DNA of 64,000 nucleotides from Dysosmobacter welbionis (GTDB lineage Bacteria; Bacillota; Clostridia; Oscillospirales; Oscillospiraceae): NCBI RefSeq assembly GCF_005121165.3, contig NZ_CP034413.3, positions 2,480,001 to 2,544,000 of the forward strand, read 5' to 3'. Shown piece by piece: positions 44,880 to 53,533 of this stretch (position 1 is its first letter; each line of letters starts with the position of its first letter). The notes under the pieces were generated by a model. It saw only the letters and a program-made list of their open reading frames with translations, ran no database searches and was not told where the DNA came from. The position numbers and the translations under genes were made by a program.

Positions 44880-45631
44880 GCAGTTATGACGCCCTGGCCG
44901 CCAGCTACGATGCCCTGACAGTGGATGTGGAATACCGCCGGCGGGCAGACTACCTGACGCGGCAGTTCCACAGAAGCGCCCTCCCGGTGGAGACGGTGCT
45001 GGACCTGGCCTGCGGAACCGGCACCATGGCCTGCCTGCTGGCGGAGCGGGGATACCGGATGATCGCCGTGGACGGATCCGAGGAGATGTTGACCCAGGCG
45101 GCCTGGAAGGCGGCGGCGTTGGAGCAGCCGCCGATGTTCCTGCACCAGTCCATGCCCCGCCTGCACCTGGGCATGGAGGTGGATGCGGCGATCTCCACCC
45201 TGGACGCGCTGAACTACCTCACCCGGACGGCAGACCTGCGGGAGACGCTGCGGCGGGTATACCGCTGGCTGCGGCCCGGCGGACTGTTCCTATTCGATGT
45301 GAACACCCCCTACAAGCTCCGGCGGATGGACGGGCAGGTCTATCTGGACGAGACAGAGGACAGCTACTGCGTCTGGCGGACCTTCTACGCCCCCGGCCGG
45401 AAGATCTGCACCTATCAGGTGGACCTGTTCCGGCTGAACGCCAACGGGAGCTGGGACCGGGCCTTTGAGGAGCACCGGGAGCGGGCCTGGGGGCGGGAGG
45501 AGCTGGAGACGTATCTGACGGAGGCGGGCTTCGGCGCTGTCACCGTCACCGGCGACCTCACCAGCCGTCCACCGGCGGCGGAGGAGGACCGCTGGATTTT
45601 CCGGTGTCAAAAGCCGGTCAGACCAAGATAA
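44876..45631 (+). CDS. Class I SAM-dependent methyltransferase
   Basis: A 251-residue enzyme with the SAM-binding glycine loop VLDLACGTGTMACLLAERGY (motif I, about 40-59), an acidic motif II (IAVDGSEEML) and a post-I IRPGG-like WLRPGGLFLFDVN. It resembles small-molecule methyltransferases of the UbiE/Methyltransf_25 group. The substrate is unknown. It starts inside the yerC stop and is followed 16 bases later by hslO, so all three are probably co-transcribed. Confidence 0.87.
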   Translation: MSSYDALAASYDALTVDVEYRRRADYLTRQFHRSALPVETVLDLACGTGTMACLLAERGYRMIAVDGSEEMLTQAAWKAAALEQPPMFLHQSMPRLHLGMEVDAAISTLDALNYLTRTADLRETLRRVYRWLRPGGLFLFDVNTPYKLRRMDGQVYLDETEDSYCVWRTFYAPGRKICTYQVDLFRLNANGSWDRAFEEHRERAWGREELETYLTEAGFGAVTVTGDLTSRPPAAEEDRWIFRCQKPVRPR

Positions 45632-45647
45632 AACAGGAGTTTGTACA

Positions 45648-46538
45648 ATGAGCGATCAGTTGATCCGGGCCATCTCCAAGGATGGCCATATCAAGGCCAC
45701 GGCAGTTTCCACCCGGGCGCTCACAGAGCGCGCCCGTCAGATCCACAAGGCTCTGCCTGTGGCCACGGCGGCGCTGGGCCGGACGCTGGCTGCGGTCTCC
45801 ATGATGGGCAACGCCCTGAAGGAGGACGGGGCCAGCGTGACGCTGCAGATCAAGGGCGGAGGCCCGCTGGGAACGCTGCTGGCGGTGTCCGATAACCAGG
45901 GCAACGTCCGGGGAACGGTGGACAATCCTGTCGTGGACCTGCCTCTGCGGCCCGACGGCAAGCTGGATGTGGGGGCCGCTGTGGGCCATGAGGGTACGTT
46001 GACGGTGATCCGGGACCTGAACATGAAGGAGCCCTATGTGGGCAGCGTGAGCCTGTTGGGCGGCGAAATCGCAGAGGACCTGGCGGCCTATTTCGTGGAG
46101 TCCGAACAGATCCCCACGGCTTGCGGCCTGGGGGTGCTGGTAGACCGGGACCAGAGCGTGCTGGCCGCCGGCGGGTATCTGATCCAGCTGCTGCCCGGCG
46201 CCGGCGAGGATGTCATCGCCAAGGTGGAGGGCAGCCTGATGGCCGCAGGGCCGGTGACGGGACTTTTGCGGAATGATCCGGACCCGGAGGCTATGCTGCG
46301 GCACGCTCTGTCGGATTTCGACCTGGAGATCCTGGAGAGGAGCCCCATCGAGTACCGCTGCTACTGCAGCCGGGACAGGATGGAGCGGGCCCTCATCAGC
46401 CTGGGGCCGGAGGAACTTCAGGCCATGATCGACGAGCAGGGCAGCGCGGACCTCACCTGCCGCTTCTGTGACAATGTGCAGCACTTCTCCAGAGCAGATC
46501 TGGAGGCCATGGTCCGGGGGCTCCAGAAAAAAATGTAA
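45648..46538 (+). CDS. hslO: Redox-regulated chaperone Hsp33
   Basis: A 296-residue cytosolic chaperone activated by oxidation. The C-terminal zinc switch is complete: CxC at Cys238/Cys240 (RCYC) and CxxC at Cys271/Cys274 (CRFC). The substrate-binding domain carries GGPLGTLLAVSDNQGNVRG and related family blocks. Length is typical. It is the last gene before the tRNA cluster; the tRNA promoter begins 18 bases after its stop. Confidence 0.95.
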   Translation: MSDQLIRAISKDGHIKATAVSTRALTERARQIHKALPVATAALGRTLAAVSMMGNALKEDGASVTLQIKGGGPLGTLLAVSDNQGNVRGTVDNPVVDLPLRPDGKLDVGAAVGHEGTLTVIRDLNMKEPYVGSVSLLGGEIAEDLAAYFVESEQIPTACGLGVLVDRDQSVLAAGGYLIQLLPGAGEDVIAKVEGSLMAAGPVTGLLRNDPDPEAMLRHALSDFDLEILERSPIEYRCYCSRDRMERALISLGPEELQAMIDEQGSADLTCRFCDNVQHFSRADLEAMVRGLQKKM

Positions 46539-46555
46539 AAAAATTAAATTTCCAG

Positions 46556-46584
46556 TTGACAGACCGGGCGTCTTTGAGTATAAT
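46556..46584 (+). promoter_or_regulatory. Promoter of the tRNA cluster
   Basis: Perfect TTGACA (46556-46561) and TATAAT (46579-46584) with 17-base spacing. Confidence 0.9.
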
Positions 46585-46615
46585 AACTTTTGCCGTCTGA
46601 AATGAGCGGCAATCG

Positions 46616-46692
46616 GGGAGCATAGCTCAGCTGGTTAGAGCACCTGCCTTACAAGCAGGGGGTCACTGGTTCGAGTCCAGTTGTTCCCACCA
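46616..46692 (+). tRNA. tRNA-Val (TAC)
   Basis: Full cloverleaf with GGGAGCA/TGTTCCC acceptor stem, anticodon TAC and encoded CCA. Confidence 0.95.
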
Positions 46693-46703
46693 AAGTTATA
46701 CAT

Positions 46704-46780
46704 GGCCCGGTAGTTCAGTTGGTTAGAACGCTAGCCTGTCACGCTAGAGGTCGACGGTTCGAGCCCGTTCCGGGTCGCCA
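46704..46780 (+). tRNA. tRNA-Asp (GTC)
   Basis: Cloverleaf with GGCCCGG/CCGGGTC acceptor stem, anticodon GTC and encoded CCA. Confidence 0.95.
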
Positions 46781-46783
46781 TCT

Positions 46784-46811
46784 CCCACGAGATGGAGTTC
46801 CATCTCGTGGG
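46784..46811. terminator. Hairpin between tRNA genes
   Basis: CCCACGAGATGG/CCATCTCGTGGG with a four-base loop, no T run; possibly a processing or attenuation element in the tRNA transcript. Confidence 0.5.
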
Positions 46812-46863
46812 TCCCCTTGGGGTTGCAATTCCCCTCCCGCGCCGTGCGGCGCGGAAAAGATTT

Positions 46864-46939
46864 GCCCAGATAGCTCAGTTGGTAGAGCAGGGGACTGAAA
46901 ATCCCCGTGTCGCTGGTTCGATTCCGGCTCTGGGCACCA
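46864..46939 (+). tRNA. tRNA-Phe (GAA)
   Basis: Cloverleaf with GCCCAGA/TCTGGGC acceptor stem, anticodon GAA and encoded CCA. Confidence 0.95.
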
Positions 46940-46942
46940 CTT

Positions 46943-47018
46943 GCGGGCATAGCTCATCTGGTAGAGCGCCACCTTGCCAAGGTGGAGGTAGCGAGTTCGA
47001 GCCTCGTTGCCCGCTCCA
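46943..47018 (+). tRNA. tRNA-Gly (GCC)
   Basis: Cloverleaf with GCGGGCA/TGCCCGC acceptor stem, anticodon GCC and encoded CCA. Confidence 0.95.
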
Positions 47019-47058
47019 CTGAGAATGCCCACACAAGATCGTGTGGGCATTCTCAGTG
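47017..47058 (+). terminator. Hairpin at the end of the first tRNA group
   Basis: An 18-base perfect stem beginning CACTGAGAATGCCC with a six-base loop; only a weak A/T tail follows. It separates the first four tRNAs from tRNA-Cys, which has its own promoter. Confidence 0.65.
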
Positions 47059-47081
47059 GAAAAGAAAATTTAAAAAAGCAG

Positions 47082-47110
47082 TGGACATTTCGGTTCAAAC
47101 TGCATATAAT
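47082..47110 (+). promoter_or_regulatory. Promoter of tRNA-Cys
   Basis: TGGACA (47082-47087), 17 bases, TATAAT (47105-47110), 14 bases before the tRNA. Confidence 0.75.
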
Positions 47111-47124
47111 AAAATAGAAGCAAC

Positions 47125-47199
47125 GGTGACATAGCCAAGTGGTAAGGCAAGGGTCTGCAAAACCCTGATTCCCCGGTTCAAATCCGGGTGTCACCTCCA
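47125..47199 (+). tRNA. tRNA-Cys (GCA)
   Basis: Cloverleaf with GGTGACA/TGTCACC acceptor stem, anticodon GCA and encoded CCA. Confidence 0.95.
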
Positions 47200-47201
47200 G
47201 A

Positions 47202-47238
47202 AAAACAACCACATCGAAAAGATGTGGTTGTTTTTTTG
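47202..47238 (+). terminator. Terminator of the tRNA cluster
   Basis: Stem AACAACCACATC/GATGTGGTTGTT followed by T7. Confidence 0.92.
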
Positions 47239-47521
47239 TCTAAATGCATTCATGGGCGCAGGGGATTGGATTCCGCCTGTGCCCGCTTTTCTTTTTCAGC
47301 GGAACCATCCGCACGGCGGAAAGGCTCTGCCCCGCAATCGGACCGCAAAGAATACGGCTCCGCTCGCCTATGCGATTCGATTGCGGGGACGTGTGCCTGC
47401 GGATGCTGCTTTGACGAAAATGGATGGGAAGATGGCGGACTTTTTTGGGGAAAAAGATAGCTAAAACGGCGAATTCTTTACGAAAAATATACAAGAGCCT
47501 GTGAGAAAAACGTGCTATAAT
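47239..47521. other. Intergenic region with inverted repeat and activase promoter
   Basis: No convincing gene is seen. An 11-base inverted repeat CCCCGCAATCG (47330-47340) and CGATTGCGGGG (47378-47388) encloses 37 bases. At the end an extended -10 TGcTATAAT (TATAAT 47516-47521) probably drives the activase gene; no good -35 is present. Confidence 0.45.
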
Positions 47522-47623
47522 GAGTTCGAATAAACAGAGATGTGGGAGACCAGCCCCCGATCCGCCGGCGCGCCCTCCAGGCTGCCGTACGGGTCTGGGG
47601 CGTTTTCCCTAGAAGGAGTGTAT

Positions 47624-50600
47624 ATGGCACATATCAATTCGGATATTCTGCGCCTCGGCGTGGATGTGGGGTCCACCACCGTCAAAGCAGTGGCCCTGGA
47701 CCCGGCTGACAACAGCGTACTGTTCACCCGCTATCAGCGGCATAACGCCCATCAGGCGGATACCGTCCGGCAGCTGCTGGAGGAGGCGGCCGGTCACTTT
47801 CCCGGCATGCGGTTCCGTATCGGCGTGTGCGGGTCCGGCGGACGGCCCATTGCCGCCGCCCTGGGGGCCTGCTATGTCCAGGAGGTGGTGGCCAACGCGG
47901 CGGCAGTCCGGGCCTTGTATCCGGAGGTCCGCACCGCGGTGGAACTGGGCGGACAGGATGCCAAGGTGATCTTCTTCCGCTATGACGAGGCCAGCGGAAA
48001 GCTCCAGACCTCCGACATGCGGATGAACGGCAGCTGCGCCGGAGGCACCGGCGCGTTTATCGATGAGATCGCCGCGCTGCTGAACGTGCCGGCGGACGAG
48101 TTCGAGCAACTGGCTGCCCGCGGGAAGACCGTTTACAGCATCTCCGGCCGCTGCGGCGTGTTTGCCAAGACAGACATCCAGCCCTTGCTGATCCAGGGGG
48201 CGGAGCGGGCGGATATCGCGCTTTCCACCTTCCACGCCATCGCCAAGCAGACCATCGGCGGCCTGTCCCAGGGACTGGAGCTGACGGCCCCCATCATCTT
48301 TGAGGGCGGCCCGCTGACCTTCAACCCCACGCTGGTGCGGGTGTTTGCGGAGCGGCTGAATCTGGAGGAAAGGGATATCGTTCGACCGGACCACCCGGAG
48401 ACCATCGTGGCCCGGGGCACCGCCATCGCCATCGACGAGCTGTTCCCCGGACAGGAGGACGCCATGACCCTGGCAGAGGCCATGGAGCGGCTGGACAAGG
48501 CCCCGGCCCAGACCGAAGGGCCCTCCGGCACCGGCAGGCCCTTCTTTGCCAGCGACGAGGAGCGGGAGGTCTTTCTCCGCCGCCACCGGGCGGAGCTGCG
48601 CCAGCCGGTGGATGCCGCGGAGCGGAAGGTCCTGCGGGGGTACATCGGCATCGACTCCGGCTCTACCACCTCCAAGTTCGTCTTTATAGACGAGAACGAG
48701 CAGGTGACGGACACTTTCTACGCCAACAACCAGGGGGAGCCGCTGAAGGTGGTCCGGGAGGGCCTGCTGGCCCTGGCGGAGAAGTATGAGAAGCTGGGCA
48801 TCCAGCTGGAGGTGCTGGGCCTGGGCACCACCGGCTACGGCGAGCAGATGCTCTCTGCTGCCTTTCACGCCGACTACCACACAGTAGAGACCGTGGCCCA
48901 CGCCCGGGGCTGCCGCCGCTTCTTCCCGGACGCCACGTTTCTGCTGGACATCGGCGGCCAGGACATGAAGGCCATCTGGCTGAAGGACGGCGTGGTCACG
49001 AACATCATGCTGAACGAGGCATGCTCCTCCGGCTGCGGCTCCTTTTTGGAGAACTTCGCCGCCACCCTGGGGATGCCGGTGGACCAGGTGGCGGACGCCG
49101 CCTTCCGATCTCAGGCCCCTGCCGAGCTGGGCAGCCGGTGCACTGTGTTCATGAACAGCACCATCATCAACGAGCAGCGCAACGGCAAGCAGCCTGACGA
49201 CCTGATGGCGGGGCTGTGCCGCTCCATCATCGAGAACGTGTTTACAAAGGTGGTCCGCATCGCCAACGTGGCGGAGCTGGGGGATCGGGTAGTGGTCCAG
49301 GGGGGCACCTTCCGGAACTTCGCCGTCCTGCGGGCCCTGGAGGAGTATCTGGGCCGGGACGTGACCCTGGCCCCCTATCCCGGCGAGATGGGCGCTCTGG
49401 GTGCGGCTCTCGCGGTGAAGCAGGAGGTGGAGGCCCACGGCTACGCCAACGGCCGCTGCTCCGCCTTCATCGGCTTTGACGCGGTGAAAAACTTCCAATA
49501 CACCCGGGAGAGCGGTGTACTCTGCCCCCACTGCACCAACCACTGCAGCCGGACGATCCTGCATTTCCCGGACGGTGGCTGCTATGTCACCGGCAACCGG
49601 TGCGACCGGGGCGCCGTTGTGATGGAGGCGGCACCTGCCCATAAGGCCCAGGAAGTGCCGGACCTGTTCCGGCTGCGGCAGGAGCTGCTGTTCAAGACAT
49701 ATCCGGTATCCCCCGTGCGGGAGGAGCAGAGCCAGACCGTGGGCCTGCCCCGGGTGCTGGAGTTCTGGGACAGCATGCCCTTCTGGAGTACCTTCTTCCG
49801 GGCTCTGGGATATCGGGTGAAGTTCTCCCATCCCAGCAGCCGCAGACAGTATGAGAGCGGACTGCAGTACGTGGCGTCGGACACCATCTGTTTTCCGGCC
49901 AAGCTGGTCCACGGCCATGTGCTGGACCTGTCCAAACAGGGCGTAGACCGGATTTTCCTGCCCTATATCCTCCACATGCCCACAGAGAACAAAGGGGAGA
50001 AGAGCCCCTACGTCTGCCCGGTCATCATGGGCTACTCCATGGTGGTGCGGAACTTCCAGTCCCCCGGGGAGCACTTCTCCGTGGGCTTTGAGACGCCGGT
50101 GTTCCACTGGTTCAGCAAGCAGGACCGGAAGCGGCAGATCTGCCGGTATGCCGTGGAACACTGCGGCGCCACAAAGCGGCAGGCGGAGGCCGCTTACCGT
50201 CAGGCGGAGACGGCCATCCTCTCTTTCCGCCATCAGCTGGTGGAGGAGGGAAAGCGGGTCATCGCGGACACCGGAAAGGCGGGCGGTTTCGCCGTGGTGC
50301 TGGCGGGACGGCCCTATCACACAGACCCCCTCATCAACCACGACCTGTCCGGGATGTTCACCCGTCGGGGCATCCCGGTGCTGACGGTGGATAGCCTGCC
50401 CGGACTGGAGAAGGCGGACCTGCGCCGGTCCCGTGTGGAGATCACCAATGACTTCCACGCCCGGATGCTCTCCGGCGCCATGGTGACAGCGGAGCAGCCC
50501 TGCCTGGAGTACGTGCAGATCGTCAGCTTTGGCTGCGGCCATGATGCCATTTTGTCCGATGAGATCATCCGCCTGCTGGGGGAGGGCAGCGGCAAGCCGC

Positions 50601-52036
50601 CCCTGATCCTGAAGGTGGATGAGAGCGAGGCCGCCGGGTCTCTCGGCATCCGGGTCCAGTCCTTTATTGAGACGGTACAGCTGCGCCGCTCTGCCCAGGC
50701 GGAGCAGGCGGCCTGCCGCCTGCCGGAGCCCTACGCGGTGAAGTACCGCAAGGAGGACCGGAAGCTGCGGACTGTGCTGGTGCCAAATATCTCCGCCCCG
50801 GTGTCCACTCTTCTCACGGCCTTGATGGACCGGGAGGGTATTCGGGCGGTGAGCCTGCCGGTGGGCGGCGTGGAGCAGATCCGGGTGGGGAAGAAGTACA
50901 CCCACAATGACATCTGCTTCCCCTGTCAGATGGTCATCGGCGAGCTGATCGACGCCCTGCAGAAGGGAAACTATCCGGAGGACTCCGTGGCCGTGGGCAT
51001 GGCCAAGCTCAGCTGCGACTGCCGGATGGCCAATTACACCGCGATTCTGCGCAAGGCGCTGGACAGCGCCGGATTTGAAAACGTCCCCATCCTCACCACA
51101 GACCCTGGCGACACCAAGGGTATCCACCCCGGCGTGTCCATGCTGGGGGCCCGGTCTGTGCTGCTGGCGGCGTGGGCCTTCTCCATGCTGGACATTCTGG
51201 AGGAGCTGTGCCGGAAGATCCGCCCCTATGAGACGGCGGCAGGCGAGACGAACCGCGTGTTCAGCGAATGTGTGGAGTGGATTGCCGCCGCATCCAAGCA
51301 GGGGCTGGGCAAGATGATCGGTGCCTTCCGGCGGGCCATCGAGGCATTCCGGGGGCTCCGCTATGACCGCTCCCGCCGCAAGCCCCGGGTGCTGGTCACC
51401 GGCGAGCTGCTGGTGAACTTTCATCCCGGCACCAACTTCCACGTGGAGGAGTACCTGGAACGCAACGACATGGAGGTCATCCTGCCCCGCATCACCTACC
51501 AGTTCCGCAAGGACTTCCAGGCGGCCATCAGCGAGATCCGGGACTTCGGTGCCCATCTGGCGCCCTATCCCTTCGCCCTGGACGGCGCCGTGGAGTTCAT
51601 CCAGCGGTTTTTGGAGCGCATTGCCCGGTCCCATCCCCTGTATCACCCGGCGGCCCGGCCTCAGGACCTGTACAGTGACGTGGAGCACTTCATCCCCAAG
51701 ACCCTCACCTGCGGCGAGGGCTGGCTGATGGCGGGCGAGATCGCCCACTACGCCCACCAGGGGGTCCGGTCCTTCATCATCCTCCAGCCCTTTGGGTGCC
51801 TGCCCAACCACGTGTGCGGCCGGGGCGTCACCAAGCGGCTCAAGGAGGAGTTCCCCGGCGTGCAGATCCTGCCCCTGGACCTGGATCCGGACACCAGCTA
51901 CGCCAATGTGGAGAACCGGCTCCAGATGCTCATCATGAATCAGACCGCGGAGGCGGAGCATTCCGCAGCTAGTGTGGAACCGGCACCCCAAAAGACCCGG
52001 GGCGGTTCGCCCCGTCCGGCGCTGTCCTCTACATAA
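47624..52036 (+). CDS. Tandem acyl-CoA dehydratase activase-like protein (BadF/BcrA/HgdC ATPase, DUF2229)
   Basis: A 1470-residue cytosolic protein. Two ASKHA ATPase domains of the 2-hydroxyacyl-CoA dehydratase activase type are fused: residues 10-275 (GVDVGSTTVKAV) and 338-605 (GIDSGSTTSKFV). Each keeps the two cysteines that hold the subunit-bridging 4Fe-4S cluster in HgdC: Cys138/Cys177 and Cys467/Cys506. A cysteine cluster (CPHCTNHC, 634-641) precedes a DUF2229-type region and a dehydratase-like C-terminal part. It probably uses ATP to drive low-potential electron transfer, but its substrate is unknown and no separate dehydratase subunit is encoded nearby. The ATG follows AGAAGGAG. Confidence 0.85.
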   Translation: MAHINSDILRLGVDVGSTTVKAVALDPADNSVLFTRYQRHNAHQADTVRQLLEEAAGHFPGMRFRIGVCGSGGRPIAAALGACYVQEVVANAAAVRALYPEVRTAVELGGQDAKVIFFRYDEASGKLQTSDMRMNGSCAGGTGAFIDEIAALLNVPADEFEQLAARGKTVYSISGRCGVFAKTDIQPLLIQGAERADIALSTFHAIAKQTIGGLSQGLELTAPIIFEGGPLTFNPTLVRVFAERLNLEERDIVRPDHPETIVARGTAIAIDELFPGQEDAMTLAEAMERLDKAPAQTEGPSGTGRPFFASDEEREVFLRRHRAELRQPVDAAERKVLRGYIGIDSGSTTSKFVFIDENEQVTDTFYANNQGEPLKVVREGLLALAEKYEKLGIQLEVLGLGTTGYGEQMLSAAFHADYHTVETVAHARGCRRFFPDATFLLDIGGQDMKAIWLKDGVVTNIMLNEACSSGCGSFLENFAATLGMPVDQVADAAFRSQAPAELGSRCTVFMNSTIINEQRNGKQPDDLMAGLCRSIIENVFTKVVRIANVAELGDRVVVQGGTFRNFAVLRALEEYLGRDVTLAPYPGEMGALGAALAVKQEVEAHGYANGRCSAFIGFDAVKNFQYTRESGVLCPHCTNHCSRTILHFPDGGCYVTGNRCDRGAVVMEAAPAHKAQEVPDLFRLRQELLFKTYPVSPVREEQSQTVGLPRVLEFWDSMPFWSTFFRALGYRVKFSHPSSRRQYESGLQYVASDTICFPAKLVHGHVLDLSKQGVDRIFLPYILHMPTENKGEKSPYVCPVIMGYSMVVRNFQSPGEHFSVGFETPVFHWFSKQDRKRQICRYAVEHCGATKRQAEAAYRQAETAILSFRHQLVEEGKRVIADTGKAGGFAVVLAGRPYHTDPLINHDLSGMFTRRGIPVLTVDSLPGLEKADLRRSRVEITNDFHARMLSGAMVTAEQPCLEYVQIVSFGCGHDAILSDEIIRLLGEGSGKPPLILKVDESEAAGSLGIRVQSFIETVQLRRSAQAEQAACRLPEPYAVKYRKEDRKLRTVLVPNISAPVSTLLTALMDREGIRAVSLPVGGVEQIRVGKKYTHNDICFPCQMVIGELIDALQKGNYPEDSVAVGMAKLSCDCRMANYTAILRKALDSAGFENVPILTTDPGDTKGIHPGVSMLGARSVLLAAWAFSMLDILEELCRKIRPYETAAGETNRVFSECVEWIAAASKQGLGKMIGAFRRAIEAFRGLRYDRSRRKPRVLVTGELLVNFHPGTNFHVEEYLERNDMEVILPRITYQFRKDFQAAISEIRDFGAHLAPYPFALDGAVEFIQRFLERIARSHPLYHPAARPQDLYSDVEHFIPKTLTCGEGWLMAGEIAHYAHQGVRSFIILQPFGCLPNHVCGRGVTKRLKEEFPGVQILPLDLDPDTSYANVENRLQMLIMNQTAEAEHSAASVEPAPQKTRGGSPRPALSST

Positions 52037-52105
52037 GCGCGGGCGTCGGCTGTATTTTCAGACTCCGGAGAGGAATGCCCGGTGCCGAGGTTCGACCTGG
52101 ATACA

Positions 52106-52141
52106 AAGAAGGCAGCCGTTCATGCGAACGGCTGCCTTCTT
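52106..52141. terminator. Bidirectional terminator
   Basis: Stem AAGAAGGCAGCCGTTC/GAACGGCTGCCTTCTT between the convergent activase gene and the DUF4129 gene. Confidence 0.88.
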
Positions 52142-52197
52142 GAATTTTCGGTTATCGGGAATCTCGGGCATTTCTGGAGGCGCGGACCGGTCGGCGG

Positions 52198-53508
52198 TCA
52201 CTTCGCACGTGCAGGAGGCGTGCGGGCGCTTCTATGGACAGTGGAGAGCAGCTCCCGCACCTGCTCCCGGGAGAGGCGGGGCGGAAGCGTGCTGTACAAG
52301 CTCCGCTCCACATCGTCCACCAGAATGCTGTACCGAGCCTGCATGGGCGCATCCAACGCGTCCCGGAGGGGCCCCCCTGCCAGACGTTCCAGATACTCCC
52401 GGGGGGTCTCCTGGCTTTGACGGCGGCAGCGGCGGCGGGCGCCCCAGTGCTCCAGTTCCAGGAGGGCGGCACGGGGGGTTCCGGCGTACCGCAGCAGAAA
52501 TGCCCTGACCCGCAGGCGCTGGCCCAGCCGGGAGAGCAGGCCACGGCGGCCCAGACGCTGCCTGACGAGCCCGTCGTCATCATCCTCCTCCGGCAATCTG
52601 ATGCGGCTGCGGCTGCGCCAGAGCCAGCGCACCAGAGCAGCCACTCCGGCCAGGACCAGCGCGGCCAGGGACAGGAGCAGCAACGCCGTCACCAGCTGAG
52701 GGGCGATGGCGGGGCCGGAGGCGCTTTCCACAGGCAGAGCGGCCTCACTGCCGCCTCCGGCGGCGGAGGACATCCCTGCGGACCCGGCGGAGCGGCCCTG
52801 GAAGAGAGACGTCAGGAACCGGAATACAGCGGTCAGGGCGCCCTCCAGAAGGCTGCCGACGGCCTGAAAGATGGGGATCAGCTCCCCCCTGGCGGCCAGC
52901 AGCAGAGCGCAGGCGGCCACAGCCAGCACGGCCAGGACCGCTGGGACCAGCAGGGCCGGGAGCCGCCCGAAGGGAGAACCGGCCCGAATGGTGTTGCGTC
53001 CGGAGGTGCGCATCCCCACCACTGCCAGCAGATCCAGCGCCAGCAGCGCCAACAGAACCGGCACCCGGTCCAGCAGCTGAGGGGCGAAGGAGGCCACGAT
53101 CAGATAGAACAGCCCATACAGGCCCATGTACTCCCCGGCCCCGTGGAGGTGGCGGACCGTGACAGGCGTGACGCCCCAGTGGTATCCCCGGCACAGGGGG
53201 AAGAGGTACAGGGGCACCTGAATCACCAGAAGAGGCGGATAGGTCAGGTCCAGCGTGCGGCTGAGCAGGGGGATCCAGACGGCGCAGAGAAGAACGTTCA
53301 GCAGCAGAATCTGCCAAAAGCGGCGGGGCTTTTGGAGAAAGAGGCTGTTGCCTGCGGTCATCAGCCCGCCAGAGAGCAGAAACCCCCACATGGAGAAGGG
53401 CGGCCGGCCACACAGGAGCTGCCACAGAATATCGGCCGTCAGGAAGACAATCAGCAGCTCGGTGGCCAGCGGCAGGCACTTGAGGGCGGTGGTCTTTCCA
53501 TGTCTCAT
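52198..53508 (-). CDS. Membrane protein with C-terminal DUF4129 domain
   Basis: A 436-residue protein. About six helices fill residues 10-235, an extracytoplasmic stretch rich in G, S and A follows, then another helix near 290-312. The soluble cytoplasmic tail has a DUF4129-type pattern (TPREYLERL, YSILVDDVERSLYS). In related operons the third gene encodes a TgpA-like transglutaminase. Here the membrane and DUF4129 parts are present but no Cys-His-Asp transglutaminase core is seen. It is the last gene of a MoxR-DUF58-DUF4129 operon. The ATG at 53508 follows CAGGAGGCGG. Confidence 0.75.
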   Translation of the reverse strand: MRHGKTTALKCLPLATELLIVFLTADILWQLLCGRPPFSMWGFLLSGGLMTAGNSLFLQKPRRFWQILLLNVLLCAVWIPLLSRTLDLTYPPLLVIQVPLYLFPLCRGYHWGVTPVTVRHLHGAGEYMGLYGLFYLIVASFAPQLLDRVPVLLALLALDLLAVVGMRTSGRNTIRAGSPFGRLPALLVPAVLAVLAVAACALLLAARGELIPIFQAVGSLLEGALTAVFRFLTSLFQGRSAGSAGMSSAAGGGSEAALPVESASGPAIAPQLVTALLLLSLAALVLAGVAALVRWLWRSRSRIRLPEEDDDDGLVRQRLGRRGLLSRLGQRLRVRAFLLRYAGTPRAALLELEHWGARRRCRRQSQETPREYLERLAGGPLRDALDAPMQARYSILVDDVERSLYSTLPPRLSREQVRELLSTVHRSARTPPARAK

Positions 53509-53533
53509 AGGCCGCCTCCTGCCCGAAAAGCAT

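Noticed and set aside
46616-47199. A mobile element inserted at the tRNA cluster
   Set aside because: No integrase, recombinase or direct repeat of a tRNA end was found; the flanking genes look like ordinary chromosome.
47188-47460. Small open frames after tRNA-Cys
   Set aside because: They overlap the tRNA terminator, lack RBS and have no recognisable protein features.
47609-51991. Very long open frame (over 1400 codons) on the minus strand opposite the activase gene
   Set aside because: The plus-strand frame has clear family motifs and an RBS. The antisense frame is a by-product of GC-rich codon use and has a low-complexity composition.
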